Source of the DNA: SICU01 sp038045445
Lineage (GTDB): Archaea; Nanobdellota; Nanobdellia; Pacearchaeales; GW2011-AR1
Assembly: GCA_038045445.1 (NCBI GenBank)
Contig: JBBSYC010000022.1
Location: forward strand, 1 to 48,837
Direction: 5' to 3'
DNA length: 48,837 nt
The translations under genes and the position numbers were made by a program. Each line of letters starts with the position of its first letter. Within the stretch, counting starts at the first letter, position 1. Below the pieces are notes generated by a model, which saw only the letters and a list, made by a program, of their open reading frames with translations, was not told the DNA's origin and did no database searches. Shown in pieces: positions 17,164 through 25,554 of this stretch.

Positions 17164-17399
17164 TGGTACATCCTAGAACACCAGTTGAGTCTGGTCTTGA
17201 GTTTAGTGGAGAATTTTTTATAATCGTTGCAGCATTGCTTCTACAAAACGTTATCAATCAATTATTCCCATCACTACCTCTTTGTGTAAATATTATTTTA
17301 ATCGTAGTCTTTCTTGGTGTTGGTGTTGTATTAAGAAGACACGCAACTAGGTTAAGCATTGAGTGGTGGGAAAAACATCGTGGCAATAGACCTAAATAA
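17163..17399 (+). CDS. Small provirus membrane protein with two helices
   Basis: 78 residues. Two hydrophobic segments (about residues 16-31 and 37-57) are followed by a basic tail (ATRLSIEWWEKHRG). It is probably an internal-membrane virion protein or holin-like protein. Its stop adjoins the stop of the convergent leftward module. Confidence 0.5.
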   Translation: MVHPRTPVESGLEFSGEFFIIVAALLLQNVINQLFPSLPLCVNIILIVVFLGVGVVLRRHATRLSIEWWEKHRGNRPK

Positions 17400-17603
17400 T
17401 TATTTTGTAAGATAAGGCTCAACGTGAGGGTAGATCTTAATCACCCAATAAGCAATAACAATTACAGTAGGCAAGCTGTAGGCAATAAATCCTAAAAAGC
17501 AAGCAAAAGTATTTACTTGACAAGCAGCCGTTTCAAGACCTTGTTTTAAAAAATAACTTATAGTAAGTAAAACTCCTGAAGCAATAATTAATTTTAATGT
17601 CAT
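17400..17603 (-). CDS. Small provirus membrane protein
   Basis: 67 residues with two hydrophobic helices (about 3-18 and 33-58) and two Cys between them. It is coupled to the upstream 184-residue membrane protein (overlap at 17600-17603). It belongs to a leftward module with the spike candidate. Function unknown. Confidence 0.5.
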   Translation of the reverse strand: MTLKLIIASGVLLTISYFLKQGLETAACQVNTFACFLGFIAYSLPTVIVIAYWVIKIYPHVEPYLTK

Positions 17604-18154
17604 CTTAAAAATTTGAAGAAAATACCTAATATTGTGATAATTGAACTTAACAGGCCTAGAACAGTATTAGTCCTACCTAAAATTCCCCAAATTCCTTTTT
17701 CTTGTTCAACTTTTTCTTCTCCCATTAAAAGAGAAGCGACAATCATAAAAATTAGTTGAATAAATATCATTAATAAAGATAAATTAATCAGAACTTTGAG
17801 ATTGTAAACTAAACCTAAAGGTGCGAGAGGTATTGTGATAAACAGTAAAAATATAGATCCTCTAACTGCCTTCATTTTATAACCCTTTGAAATAAGATTT
17901 ACAAAGAAAGCATACGCTCCTGTTATTATTGCTCCAAAAAGAAAAGAAACTAGCAGCATAACTATTCCTGCGAAATTATCAAACTTCGTTCCCAAATAAA
18001 AAGCAATTATAATCCCAAGAGAAATAAAAACCAGAATTAAGTTTAAAGCTAAAAGTCTGCTGATTGGTCTGTCATCATCTAATAAGTCTTTTATCGGATT
18101 TAGCCCTTTTACAGCGAGATCTGCTAAACTTCCTTCTTCATAATGTCTACTCAT
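17600..18154 (-). CDS. Provirus integral membrane protein, four helices
   Basis: 184 residues. Four long hydrophobic segments (about residues 34-54, 63-90, 98-120 and 125-145) follow a polar N-terminal domain, and a fifth hydrophobic stretch lies near the C-terminus. No enzyme motif is seen. It follows the secreted protein gene (18208-19080) in the same leftward unit and could anchor a vertex complex in the virion membrane; that is inference. Confidence 0.55.
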   Translation of the reverse strand: MSRHYEEGSLADLAVKGLNPIKDLLDDDRPISRLLALNLILVFISLGIIIAFYLGTKFDNFAGIVMLLVSFLFGAIITGAYAFFVNLISKGYKMKAVRGSIFLLFITIPLAPLGLVYNLKVLINLSLLMIFIQLIFMIVASLLMGEEKVEQEKGIWGILGRTNTVLGLLSSIITILGIFFKFLR

Positions 18155-18207
18155 TTATTAGAAAACTTTTTCTTCCTTTATAATTGTTTAGAAAAGGGAT
18201 TTTTAAA

Positions 18208-19080
18208 TTAATTAGTTAAAGAAACTCTCTGCCATCTTGTTCCGTTAGTACAGAACACCAACATACCAGTATTATTTCTTGCAAAGCTTCCATTTACTGC
18301 AGCATTACAAGCAGGAAGAGCGCCAGCGTTTAATTTTATCAGCTTACCAACTGTTAGATTACCTGTTGCGTTTGTCGTTGGGGAGTTCAACAATAAAGTA
18401 GTTGGAGAATCGATGCTTAATGTTCCTGCACTAGGAGACCAAATGCGCTGTGCTATATCTCTAAAGACTAGAGCGAAATTTGAAAAGAAAGTCATATTTT
18501 TAGTTACTATTTCTGCAGAGAAGTTTTGAGTATAAATTATTCTTGCAGTTAGATTTTCAACAGTGAGATTTTGTGCAGTTACAGGCGGTACAACTGCATC
18601 CCCAAGAGTTATACTGTTTATAGAATACATTGTGGACGATATGGTATACGCAACAGCACAATCAAGCCCGAAACATCCACCAGTAAAGTTGCCCACTCCA
18701 GGATAATAAGCAGCATTATAAGTTCCAGTAACATAATTGTAGGCAGTTGAATTAGCTCCCGTTCCTATTCTGTATAAATTTCCTGCAGTCAAATTAACAC
18801 CACCTGCATCACAAACATTAGCAGTCCAAGTAGAATTAACTATTGTAATGTTGGTTTTCCCATCGATAACTGTACAAAATGGTGCTGTATCTGTAGCATT
18901 TCTTGCAATGCTAACTAGAGTTCTGTTTACTTCTGGGACAAATAAAACGCCATCAACACTATTAGTATCATGAGCTCCACTACCGCTAAAACTAGCATTT
19001 GTTGCAATAGTTACGTCGGCAGAAACAAAATTTAATAGGAAAACAATACTTAGTGCCAGTAGTAAAAATCTCCCCTTCAT
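18208..19080 (-). CDS. Exported spike or receptor-binding candidate of the provirus
   Basis: 290 residues. It has an N-terminal signal peptide (MKGRFLLLALSIVFLLNFVSA) and then a Thr/Asn/Ser-rich beta body with many N-x-T/S sequons. The last 40 residues (GSFARNNTGMLVFCTNGTRW) resemble the C-terminal knob segment often found in viral and phage fibre proteins. A leftward TATA box (TTTATATA, about 19102-19109) lies 22-29 bases before the start. It heads the leftward three-gene module. A host-attachment role is inferred. Confidence 0.5.
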   Translation of the reverse strand: MKGRFLLLALSIVFLLNFVSADVTIATNASFSGSGAHDTNSVDGVLFVPEVNRTLVSIARNATDTAPFCTVIDGKTNITIVNSTWTANVCDAGGVNLTAGNLYRIGTGANSTAYNYVTGTYNAAYYPGVGNFTGGCFGLDCAVAYTISSTMYSINSITLGDAVVPPVTAQNLTVENLTARIIYTQNFSAEIVTKNMTFFSNFALVFRDIAQRIWSPSAGTLSIDSPTTLLLNSPTTNATGNLTVGKLIKLNAGALPACNAAVNGSFARNNTGMLVFCTNGTRWQRVSLTN

Positions 19081-19203
19081 AAAATTAATAGATTAAGCTG
19101 CTATATAAACCTTTCTTTAAATTTAGGATAACCGCTTAGACAAGAAAGCTATTGTGTAACAATTTATAAACAGTAACTTTCTTTATGAAATAACTTGAAC
19201 ACA

Positions 19204-19746
19204 ATGGAAAAGAGAATTTTAAACTTGGGGTGTGGAAATGATATGTATGGCACTCATCGAATAGACGTATTCAAAACTCCTGCCACAACGGACGTCGGAG
19301 ACCTTGACAAAAAGCTACCTTACCCAGATAATTATTTTGATGAGATTTATTGCAAATCAGTTCTTGAGCATATTAAAAATTTAGGGACTTTTTCAGATGA
19401 ATGTTTTAGAATTTTAAAAAAAGGCGGAAAGGTTTGGATACGAACAGACTATGCAGGATTTGCATTACTTCACCTTTGGAAAAAACACGAGCACAACAAG
19501 GCATATGAAAAGTTATTTACAAATCAAGATCCTTTCGGGCATAAACAAACAGAAGAGGATAATGAAGTAGAAGATCATCACTATCATTTGTTCGTTGCAA
19601 GTCACCTGCGATATCTTTTTAGAAAATTCAAAAAACATGAATTCAATTACTTTTATGGTGGAAGCAATAAATTAAAAATCTTCGTCTATAAAATGCTACC
19701 AAAGCATACAGGCGCTTGCCATATTGAGATGACTGCTTGGAAATAA
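19204..19746 (+). CDS. Class I SAM-dependent methyltransferase
   Basis: 180 residues from the ATG at 19204 (a TTG at 19195 is also possible). It has a class I Rossmann methyltransferase layout: motif I LNLGCGND near the N-terminus, an acidic residue after the second strand (RIDVF), DNYFDEIYCKSVLEHI as the motif II-III region, and ILKKGGKVWIRTD as the post-III strand. The substrate is unknown; modification of DNA, lipids or virion sugars is possible. A TATA box (TTTATAAA, 19163-19170) starts the main late operon. The C-terminal half is His-rich. Confidence 0.75.
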   Translation: MEKRILNLGCGNDMYGTHRIDVFKTPATTDVGDLDKKLPYPDNYFDEIYCKSVLEHIKNLGTFSDECFRILKKGGKVWIRTDYAGFALLHLWKKHEHNKAYEKLFTNQDPFGHKQTEEDNEVEDHHYHLFVASHLRYLFRKFKKHEFNYFYGGSNKLKIFVYKMLPKHTGACHIEMTAWK

Positions 19747-19878
19747 ATGACTTTTGTCGATGTGTTAGCAAATAAGGATATTAGAGAGATTTTAGATATT
19801 TTGACCATTGTTAATTTTATGTGTATTCTAGGTTTTGTGTTTTGGTTTTTCTTTTTAAGAACAGGTATTGTAAGCTAA
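19747..19878 (+). CDS. 43-residue single-helix provirus membrane protein
   Basis: The ATG at 19747 directly follows the methyltransferase stop. The frame is MTFVDVLANKDIREILDILT and then one very hydrophobic helix ending in LRTGIVS. It is probably a minor virion membrane protein. It is supported by tight spacing and a clear helix, but it is short. Confidence 0.4.
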   Translation: MTFVDVLANKDIREILDILTIVNFMCILGFVFWFFFLRTGIVS

Positions 19879-19947
19879 AAGTCCCTTTTTGACGCTGCGA
19901 TTTATTACCAACCCTGCCTTTATTGTATTAAGAGGTACAAAAAAGAC

Positions 19948-20052
19948 ATGAAAGGAAAATCTTTACTGATGATTGCACTCGTTGCTGTTGTAGCAATGGC
20001 AGTTGTTATAAGAATCCCGCAAGCCAGAGCTTTGGTTTTCGGATCTAATTAA
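19948..20052 (+). CDS. 34-residue signal-peptide-like provirus protein
   Basis: The frame is MKGKSLLMIALVAVVAMAVV followed by RIPQARALVFGSN. One hydrophobic helix with a basic start gives a single-pass or pilin-like minor virion protein. It lies just ahead of the capsid gene. The spacer 19879-19947 holds no gene. Confidence 0.4.
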   Translation: MKGKSLLMIALVAVVAMAVVIRIPQARALVFGSN

Positions 20053-20073
20053 TCAACCGTCTAAAAAAACACA

Positions 20074-21006
20074 ATGGTAATGAGACAAAGATACTTAGAT
20101 AGAATAACGTTCACTGCTAGCTCAATCTCAACGATTGACTTGCCTAGAGAGCATTGGGCTAAAAAGATTACACTTCTTTTAGATGGGCAATGCGACAGCG
20201 GTTCTTCAGTCTCACGTTCTACCTATAACCCTTTTGACATTATAACTCGTGTTGAAGTTATTGCAAACGGTTCACAAACCATAAAATCAATTTCTGGAAA
20301 GATGCTTTACTTGCAAAATATTCTAGAGCATGGCACTATTCCTTCACGAACTCAAACACCTTCAGGTACATCTTCAGCTAATCAAGCATTTGGTGGAGCT
20401 TTAACGCTTTACTTTGATAAGGACAAAGATTATATTGAGAGCTTGCTGCCTACTCATGTTTTGAGTTCATTGCAACTTAAAGTTACATGGGCTACTGCTG
20501 CAACTATTGACGCAGGAACAAGCTTTAACATTGATTCTTTGTATATCTATCCTCTTTTGACTGAAGAAATTAACAGAGGACAAAGCACTGCAAATATTGG
20601 AGTGTTAAAAGAAACTGAATTTGCTAAAACACTATCTGCTTCAGGTTGGACTGAAGTAGATCTACCTGTCGGCAATGTCTACGAAAGTATTACTGTTCTT
20701 GCACGAGATAACTCTGCAGCTTCAAATAGCATTATTTCAGAGTATGAAGTTGTAAAAGACGGCTTAGAGATTATCAGAAAGGCTAGATTCGATCAAAGCA
20801 GAGCAGAAGACATTGTAGATTATGCTCTAGAAGCTGCCAACCTGCCAACTGGCTTTACAGTCGTAGACTTTGATCTTGGTGGATCAGCGCCTATTGATAC
20901 TAGAGGTTGGAGCAGCCTGAAATTAAGGCTTAATGTTTCTACAACTCCTACTAGCACCTCTGACGTTACAGTCGTAGCGGGCGAAATAATCAAGCCGCTA
21001 AAATAA
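20074..21006 (+). CDS. Probable double-jelly-roll major capsid protein
   Basis: 310 residues, no signal peptide or membrane helix, strongly beta-patterned. Two similar-sized halves can be drawn (about 1-165 and 175-310). In the first, FDIITRVEVIANGSQTIKSI, then SGKMLYLQN, matches the pattern seen in capsid proteins of PM2/FLiP-like and archaeal double-jelly-roll viruses, where a strand pair N-G-x-x-x-I-K is followed by a helix. It sits centrally, followed by small hydrophobic virion proteins. The start MVMRQR could be the second Met. The assignment rests on pattern and context; a structure prediction would decide it. Confidence 0.6.
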   Translation: MVMRQRYLDRITFTASSISTIDLPREHWAKKITLLLDGQCDSGSSVSRSTYNPFDIITRVEVIANGSQTIKSISGKMLYLQNILEHGTIPSRTQTPSGTSSANQAFGGALTLYFDKDKDYIESLLPTHVLSSLQLKVTWATAATIDAGTSFNIDSLYIYPLLTEEINRGQSTANIGVLKETEFAKTLSASGWTEVDLPVGNVYESITVLARDNSAASNSIISEYEVVKDGLEIIRKARFDQSRAEDIVDYALEAANLPTGFTVVDFDLGGSAPIDTRGWSSLKLRLNVSTTPTSTSDVTVVAGEIIKPLK

Positions 21007-21030
21007 GGTTCTAGATTTGGAGATAAAAAA

Positions 21031-21237
21031 ATGGTATTCCCTTTAATCGCAGCGGCAGGAGCTTTTCTTGCATCACATGCAGGAGCAGTTACTTTAGCAG
21101 GTAGCGCAGTAGTTGGAGCAGGCTTTTTTGGATCTTCAGCAGGTAAAACTGTAGGCTCAAACATTAACACGATTCTTATTATTGCAGTCATAGCAATTTT
21201 CGCATTATTAATTCTGAAAAAGAAGGGAGTGTTGTAA
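21031..21237 (+). CDS. Small Ala/Gly-rich provirus membrane protein
   Basis: 68 residues. It has an N-terminal hydrophobic Ala/Gly-rich half and a second helix (NTILIIAVIAIFALLIL) ending in KKKGVL. This two-helix form is typical of minor membrane proteins of icosahedral membrane viruses. TAATGG overlap with the next gene shows coupling. Confidence 0.55.
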   Translation: MVFPLIAAAGAFLASHAGAVTLAGSAVVGAGFFGSSAGKTVGSNINTILIIAVIAIFALLILKKKGVL

Positions 21238-21851
21238 TGGCTTCTGTTAGTCAAGCACTTAAAACAGTCAAAAGCGCTGTACAGAAAGCAGTGCAGGCTA
21301 CAAGCGCAGCTGCTCAAAGGGCTGTAAATGGAGTAGGTTCTGTTATTCAATCTGCAGGCCAACTTGTAGCAAAAACAGCTAGTAATGTCTCTGCAGCAGT
21401 CATTACAGGAGCTAAAACTGTCGGTTCAGCTGTTGCAAGCACGGCCTCTAAAGCATATAATGCAGTCGCAAGTGTTGTAAAAAGCGGTTCTAGCGCTGCT
21501 GTTGGATTTGTGGCAGGAGCTTTAGCACCAAAAAGCACTGTAACTACTCAAACTATTGCTCCGAACGTGATAAATAGAAATCCAACAGTAGATTATGCAC
21601 CGTCAGGAGCTGCAGGAACACCACCTAGTGCATTTTACAGCAGTGGCAGCGGAACAACGAGCAGTGCAGGCACAGGCATGGCCAGTATTCCTAATGATCC
21701 TTTGTTCGATCAAGGCTCTGGTGGAGTAAGCATAAGTGGAGAGCAAGGTATTGACGGCGGCCTTTTAGGATCTAATTCGGTAGTCGGACAAGCTAGCAAT
21801 GGCTTACTCTACGGGCTTGCAGCAGGGGCTTTACTGCTAGGATTCAGCTAA
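21237..21851 (+). CDS. Ala/Ser/Val-rich virion protein with C-terminal hydrophobic helix
   Basis: 204 residues. The first 100 residues are a long run of heptad-like amphipathic repeats built from Ala, Val, Ser and Lys (VSQALKTVKSAVQKAVQATS and on). A Gly/Ser/Pro-rich linker (about 120-175) follows, then a hydrophobic end (LLYGLAAGALLLGFS). It is probably membrane-associated and structural. It is similar in style to the next gene, suggesting a duplicated pair. Confidence 0.55.
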   Translation: MASVSQALKTVKSAVQKAVQATSAAAQRAVNGVGSVIQSAGQLVAKTASNVSAAVITGAKTVGSAVASTASKAYNAVASVVKSGSSAAVGFVAGALAPKSTVTTQTIAPNVINRNPTVDYAPSGAAGTPPSAFYSSGSGTTSSAGTGMASIPNDPLFDQGSGGVSISGEQGIDGGLLGSNSVVGQASNGLLYGLAAGALLLGFS

Positions 21852-21852
21852 G

Positions 21853-22218
21853 ATGGCAGGCCTGTTAAGCAACATTGTAACGAGAATCAAACAAGGAGCT
21901 GAAAATATTTATAGTAAGGTGAAAAAGGCCACTGCTACTGTCGTGCAAAAAGCAGGAGCTGTTGTTTCTAAAGTTGTTAGTTCAGGAATTAATCTTGTTT
22001 CTGGCACTGTGGGAACGGTTGCGGGAGTTGTAAATCGTGCAGTAGTATTGCCTGTTTTGACTATTGCAGCAAAAGATGCTGCTTATACAGTCACAACCAC
22101 TAAACAATATATCGAAAATCCAAATCTAGATCAACCAAAGGCGCAAACAAGTAGCGGCGTTTCACCATTATTACTTATTGCAGTTGTTGGAGGAGCTGCT
22201 GCATTTTTCTTATTGTAA
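21853..22218 (+). CDS. Amphipathic virion protein with C-terminal membrane helix
   Basis: 121 residues. An N-terminal amphipathic Lys/Val/Ala helix (residues about 1-40) is followed by a hydrophobic Val/Gly stretch and ends with a membrane helix (PLLLIAVVGGAAAFFLL). The design mirrors the preceding 204-residue protein. One base separates the two genes. It is probably an internal-membrane virion component. Confidence 0.55.
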   Translation: MAGLLSNIVTRIKQGAENIYSKVKKATATVVQKAGAVVSKVVSSGINLVSGTVGTVAGVVNRAVVLPVLTIAAKDAAYTVTTTKQYIENPNLDQPKAQTSSGVSPLLLIAVVGGAAAFFLL

Positions 22219-22977
22219 ATGGCAGGCTCAAATAGATTCTTTTTGTATGTTTCTACAACCAACGTAGCAGACGCACGAACGCTTCTATCGAATAGAAGTA
22301 TTCAATATTCAGAAGCTGATGCAATTCAAGACGGAATAAAAGAATTATCTTTTACTGCAGAGCCCGATGTTGTGCAAAGCATAGCGCAAGAAGTCTTTAA
22401 CGGCACTGCTAAAGTTTATTTCTCTGATAAAAAATTAGCAATCACTGGATCAATCGGAACCATTGCAGCAACAATTACTGCAACAGACATGCGAACAGGA
22501 TCTACAGACAATACTGCAGGAAATGCAACGTACATTAAAACAGTTTCTGATGGCACGATTGTCTTGCCCACACTGCCAACAGGATCAAACACTATCGGGA
22601 ATGTAGGGCTTAACACAGGATCTAATATGATTGGAAATGTTGGATTGAACACAGGCACGAATAGCATCGGTAAAGTCACGCTCAACAATCTTATTGCAAG
22701 AGCTGCATCGCACTCAAATGCAAACATGGGAACATCAAGCGCTACAGTTGTTGCTTCTAACGCTGGAAGAAAAGCCCTTTTGATTGTGAATGATAGCGAT
22801 ACAATAATTTATCTAAAAATTGGCGGCACAGCAGTCGCAAATGAAGGAATTAGATTAAACGCAAATGGTGGAAGTTACGAGATGTCTTTAGAATTAGGCA
22901 ATCTCGCAACCGATGCGATTAACGGTATTGTGGCTTCAGGATCTAGCAAGAAAGTTCTTGTGACGGAGTATAGCTAA
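22219..22977 (+). CDS. Virion protein with I-G-N-V-G-L-N repeats
   Basis: 252 residues. The centre (about 117-155) has three tandem units of the type TGSNxIGNVGLN, each about 12 residues, as in phage head or fibre proteins. The last 90 residues (from about RAASHSNANMG to the VLVTEYS end) look like a compact beta domain, often found as a capsid decoration or base domain. It is coupled to the next gene by one shared base (TAATG). Function inferred only from composition and position. Confidence 0.5.
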   Translation: MAGSNRFFLYVSTTNVADARTLLSNRSIQYSEADAIQDGIKELSFTAEPDVVQSIAQEVFNGTAKVYFSDKKLAITGSIGTIAATITATDMRTGSTDNTAGNATYIKTVSDGTIVLPTLPTGSNTIGNVGLNTGSNMIGNVGLNTGTNSIGKVTLNNLIARAASHSNANMGTSSATVVASNAGRKALLIVNDSDTIIYLKIGGTAVANEGIRLNANGGSYEMSLELGNLATDAINGIVASGSSKKVLVTEYS

Positions 22978-24086
22978 TGCCACTAAATAATTCAGGAGTA
23001 AGTCAAGTAACCTCTGCGAATTCAGATATTTCTGTAGCAAGCGGTTCAACAGCGCCTGTTTTAACGTTAAATTCAGGAACAGGAAATAACCAGATTGTAA
23101 AACTGGACGGTTCTGCAAGATTACCTGCAATAGATGGATCACAATTAACAAATCTTGCAAGTGCGCCAGATCTTTCTTACTTAAATCAGCAGCAATTAAT
23201 TCAACAGATAGATATTTTGAGATGCCTAGCAGAAAATAGTTTAGCTATTTCTGATTACAACACAATGTTCTGTGATATTTTTTCAGATAGCGGCGGTTAC
23301 AGCAATACAATAGATACAGGCGAAACCGATGCAATCTTTTCAACAAATAAGTATGTTAATGGTGGAGCAGGTTCTGATGTTGTAGATCCATCTGGTCAAA
23401 CTTTAGGAAGTTCAGGCACAGTAGATTATTGGGGAGCAAAAATTGAGGCAAATAATAATTGTGTTTTGAAATCAATAACAAAACATTCCTCTTCAACTCC
23501 TAACGATGTGGCTTTATGCACAATGAACGTTGGAGAAGATCACTGCACTATTGTAGATACTGCAACTTTTTCTGGGGATGTGGCCACGTTTTCAAGTCCA
23601 CCTTCTCTAACTGCAGGAACAAGATATTATTTGCTTTTCGGATCAACAGGAATAAGCTTTACAAGACGATATAACACTCTCACGTTTCCAATTTCAGGAA
23701 CAAACGTAGATTACGTTTCAGGAGCTTATTCAAACGCAGCTATGGAACTCTACAATGTAGCTGATACTCTCATTAACCTAGTAAGCATTACAACAGGCGA
23801 TCCAAACACACCCGAAGATAAGATAGTTCAAACAGACGCTATTCCTGTTTCTGACGATTTAACAGATTATCAATTATATTGTAAAAACGCAGTTGCAGGC
23901 TCTGGATCTGTTCAGTATAAAATATCTTTTGACGATGGTTCAAGTTGGAGTTCTGCAAAAGAACTTAACACAAAATACACAAATGCAACGGCAGGAACAG
24001 ATGTCAAGATTCAACTTCTATTAAATGGGACAGGGAGCGGCAATATAGCTGAAGCAGAAAACTATTCTCTGATGGTGTGGTATTAA
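22977..24086 (+). CDS. Fibre or adhesin-like virion protein
   Basis: 369 residues. The N-terminus (MPLNNSGVSQVTSANSDISV, then VKLDGSARLPAIDGSQLTNL) matches the repeat style of tail-fibre and trimeric-adhesin proteins (L-D-G-x-x-x-L-P-x-x-D-G-S-x-L-T-N-L). Residues about 150-245 form a beta-sandwich-like domain containing TAGTRYYLLFGSTG. The C-terminal 100 residues are another beta domain. It probably recognises the host surface. Confidence 0.6.
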   Translation: MPLNNSGVSQVTSANSDISVASGSTAPVLTLNSGTGNNQIVKLDGSARLPAIDGSQLTNLASAPDLSYLNQQQLIQQIDILRCLAENSLAISDYNTMFCDIFSDSGGYSNTIDTGETDAIFSTNKYVNGGAGSDVVDPSGQTLGSSGTVDYWGAKIEANNNCVLKSITKHSSSTPNDVALCTMNVGEDHCTIVDTATFSGDVATFSSPPSLTAGTRYYLLFGSTGISFTRRYNTLTFPISGTNVDYVSGAYSNAAMELYNVADTLINLVSITTGDPNTPEDKIVQTDAIPVSDDLTDYQLYCKNAVAGSGSVQYKISFDDGSSWSSAKELNTKYTNATAGTDVKIQLLLNGTGSGNIAEAENYSLMVWY

Positions 24087-24215
24087 ATGGAATTTGTAAA
24101 TGAAAACCAAGATACCAGATTGCAAGAAGCACTTGCAGAAATAAAAGCATTGAAACAGGCGCTTGTCAAGAAAGGGACTATCACACATGAAGAGGTGGAA
24201 AATGAGAAGTCCTGA
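24087..24215 (+). CDS. 42-residue coiled-coil protein, provirus
   Basis: The ATG at 24087 directly follows the fibre gene stop. The frame is MEFVNENQDTRLQEALAEIK, then ALKQALVKKGTITHEEVENEKS. The central part has a clean heptad pattern, so it should form a short coiled coil. Spacing supports translation. Confidence 0.45.
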   Translation: MEFVNENQDTRLQEALAEIKALKQALVKKGTITHEEVENEKS

Positions 24216-24435
24216 TTTTGATTTTTGGAAAAGCACAGGGATTAGAGCATTTGTTTTGTTAGGATTTACTTTCTTCTCAATTATGGTTACAGGAATTAGC
24301 ACAGGTTATTTAGAAATATTTAAGGGCGCAGCTCTAACTGCAGGTTTGTATTTCTTTACAGAACTAATTAGATATTATAAAATGGAAGTTCCCGAAGGCA
24401 AAAAGGTTAATTTCCAACCGCTAATCTTTGCGTAA
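24202..24435 (+). CDS. Small two-helix membrane protein, holin-like candidate
   Basis: 77 residues from the ATG at 24202, chosen because GAGGTGG ends 4 bases before it; the ATG at 24187 is an alternative. Two membrane helices (about 14-34 and 40-55) and a charged tail fit a holin or virion membrane protein. It overlaps the coiled-coil gene and runs into the integrase 3' end on the other strand (29 bases). Confidence 0.5.
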   Translation: MRSPDFDFWKSTGIRAFVLLGFTFFSIMVTGISTGYLEIFKGAALTAGLYFFTELIRYYKMEVPEGKKVNFQPLIFA

Positions 24436-25441
24436 AAGGTCTAGTAAATATTAAAGTTGTTTGTTTAGGTTGAGGCAATGCGGTGTAAAGCACTCCGCTT
24501 TCTTTTAATATTGCCTCATCACTTTCTTTTCCAGACATGTGAATGTAAATTTCATGCATATCTGAATTTTTATCCCAGCCAAGATATTGTTTCATAACCT
24601 GATCGCTCATGAAAGCAGCTAGTTGTGTAGCTCTAGTATATCGAAACAAATGAGGATAAATTCTTTTTTTAATTCCTGCTTTCACTGCAGCCTTTTTCAT
24701 TACTTTACGCAGAGCATTATAACAAATTAATCTTCCGTCATCGGCAGGCCACAAATAACTATCTTGTAAATAATTGAATGGATGCACACCAAGCCATTCT
24801 TTTAGAATTTTTGCAGATCTGCTTATAAGAATTCTACGAGATCCTGATTTTCCATATAGGGTTAATCTAGCCCCGTAGCTTTCAAAAGAAATATGTTTAA
24901 TCTTCATTGACGCTATCTCGCCTATTCTTCCGCCACTTTCTGCTAGAACTGCAATAAATGCTTTATCTCGTATGCTTTTGCAACTCTCTACAAGCAAATC
25001 AAGCTCTTCATTTGTTAAAAGTTCTTCAGGCAAATGTCTATTTTTGCTTTTTGTATCAAGTTTAACCCATCTTACAATATCTGGAAAATCGTGCGTTCCT
25101 TCCATGTTGTAAACAATTTGGTAAAGCCTTCTCACAACAATTTTGAAAACATTTTTAGTGCTGCTCTTCCATTGATAATTACCTAACTCAAGCATTACTC
25201 TAGCAATGTCTTCTTTAGTTGCCCTTGCAATAGGTTTGTCCACTTCTTTTATAAACGCTTTTAGATATCTCAAATAACAATCTATTTTTCCATAGCTGAC
25301 GTTATTGCATAAACAAAAATTAATGAACTTTTGAACAAGTAATTTATCATCAGTAATGAGATCTAATTCTTTAAAACTTTCACAAGCCTTTTCAAATCTT
25401 CTTTTGCAATTATGTATGTCTGGCATGAGGTGTTCTTTCAC
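24407..25441 (-). CDS. int: Tyrosine recombinase / integrase
   Basis: 344 residues from GTG at 25441; ATG at 25426 is possible. The N-terminal SAM-like core-binding domain (about 1-120) is followed by the catalytic domain. Catalytic residues visible are the Arg in ESGGRIGEIASM, the His-x-x-Arg in PHLFRYTRAT, the Trp in YLGWDKNSDM, and the nucleophile Tyr in EIYIHMS. The set is complete, so it is likely active. It would catalyse integration at, and excision from, tRNA-Thr. It faces the provirus interior and is divergent from the small regulator. Confidence 0.92.
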   Translation of the reverse strand: MKEHLMPDIHNCKRRFEKACESFKELDLITDDKLLVQKFINFCLCNNVSYGKIDCYLRYLKAFIKEVDKPIARATKEDIARVMLELGNYQWKSSTKNVFKIVVRRLYQIVYNMEGTHDFPDIVRWVKLDTKSKNRHLPEELLTNEELDLLVESCKSIRDKAFIAVLAESGGRIGEIASMKIKHISFESYGARLTLYGKSGSRRILISRSAKILKEWLGVHPFNYLQDSYLWPADDGRLICYNALRKVMKKAAVKAGIKKRIYPHLFRYTRATQLAAFMSDQVMKQYLGWDKNSDMHEIYIHMSGKESDEAILKESGVLYTALPQPKQTTLIFTRPFTQRLAVGN

Positions 25442-25467
25442 CCCATGTTTTTCATTGATTATACATC

Positions 25468-25533
25468 TATTTAAATCTATCGGCTCATATCATGAGCCAT
25501 CATTATTAACTAGATTACGATAAAATTTATATA
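25468..25533. promoter_or_regulatory. Divergent promoter region with palindromic operator
   Basis: A perfect inverted repeat GGCTCAT-ATC-ATGAGCC (25482-25498) lies between the integrase and regulator starts. A leftward box ATTTAAAT (about 25468-25476) is 27 bases from the integrase start. A rightward TTTATATA (about 25526-25533) is 22-29 bases before the regulator ATG. The palindrome is well placed to control both promoters, like a lysogeny switch. Confidence 0.55.
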
Positions 25534-25554
25534 CTTAAATTAGTTTAAAAAAAG

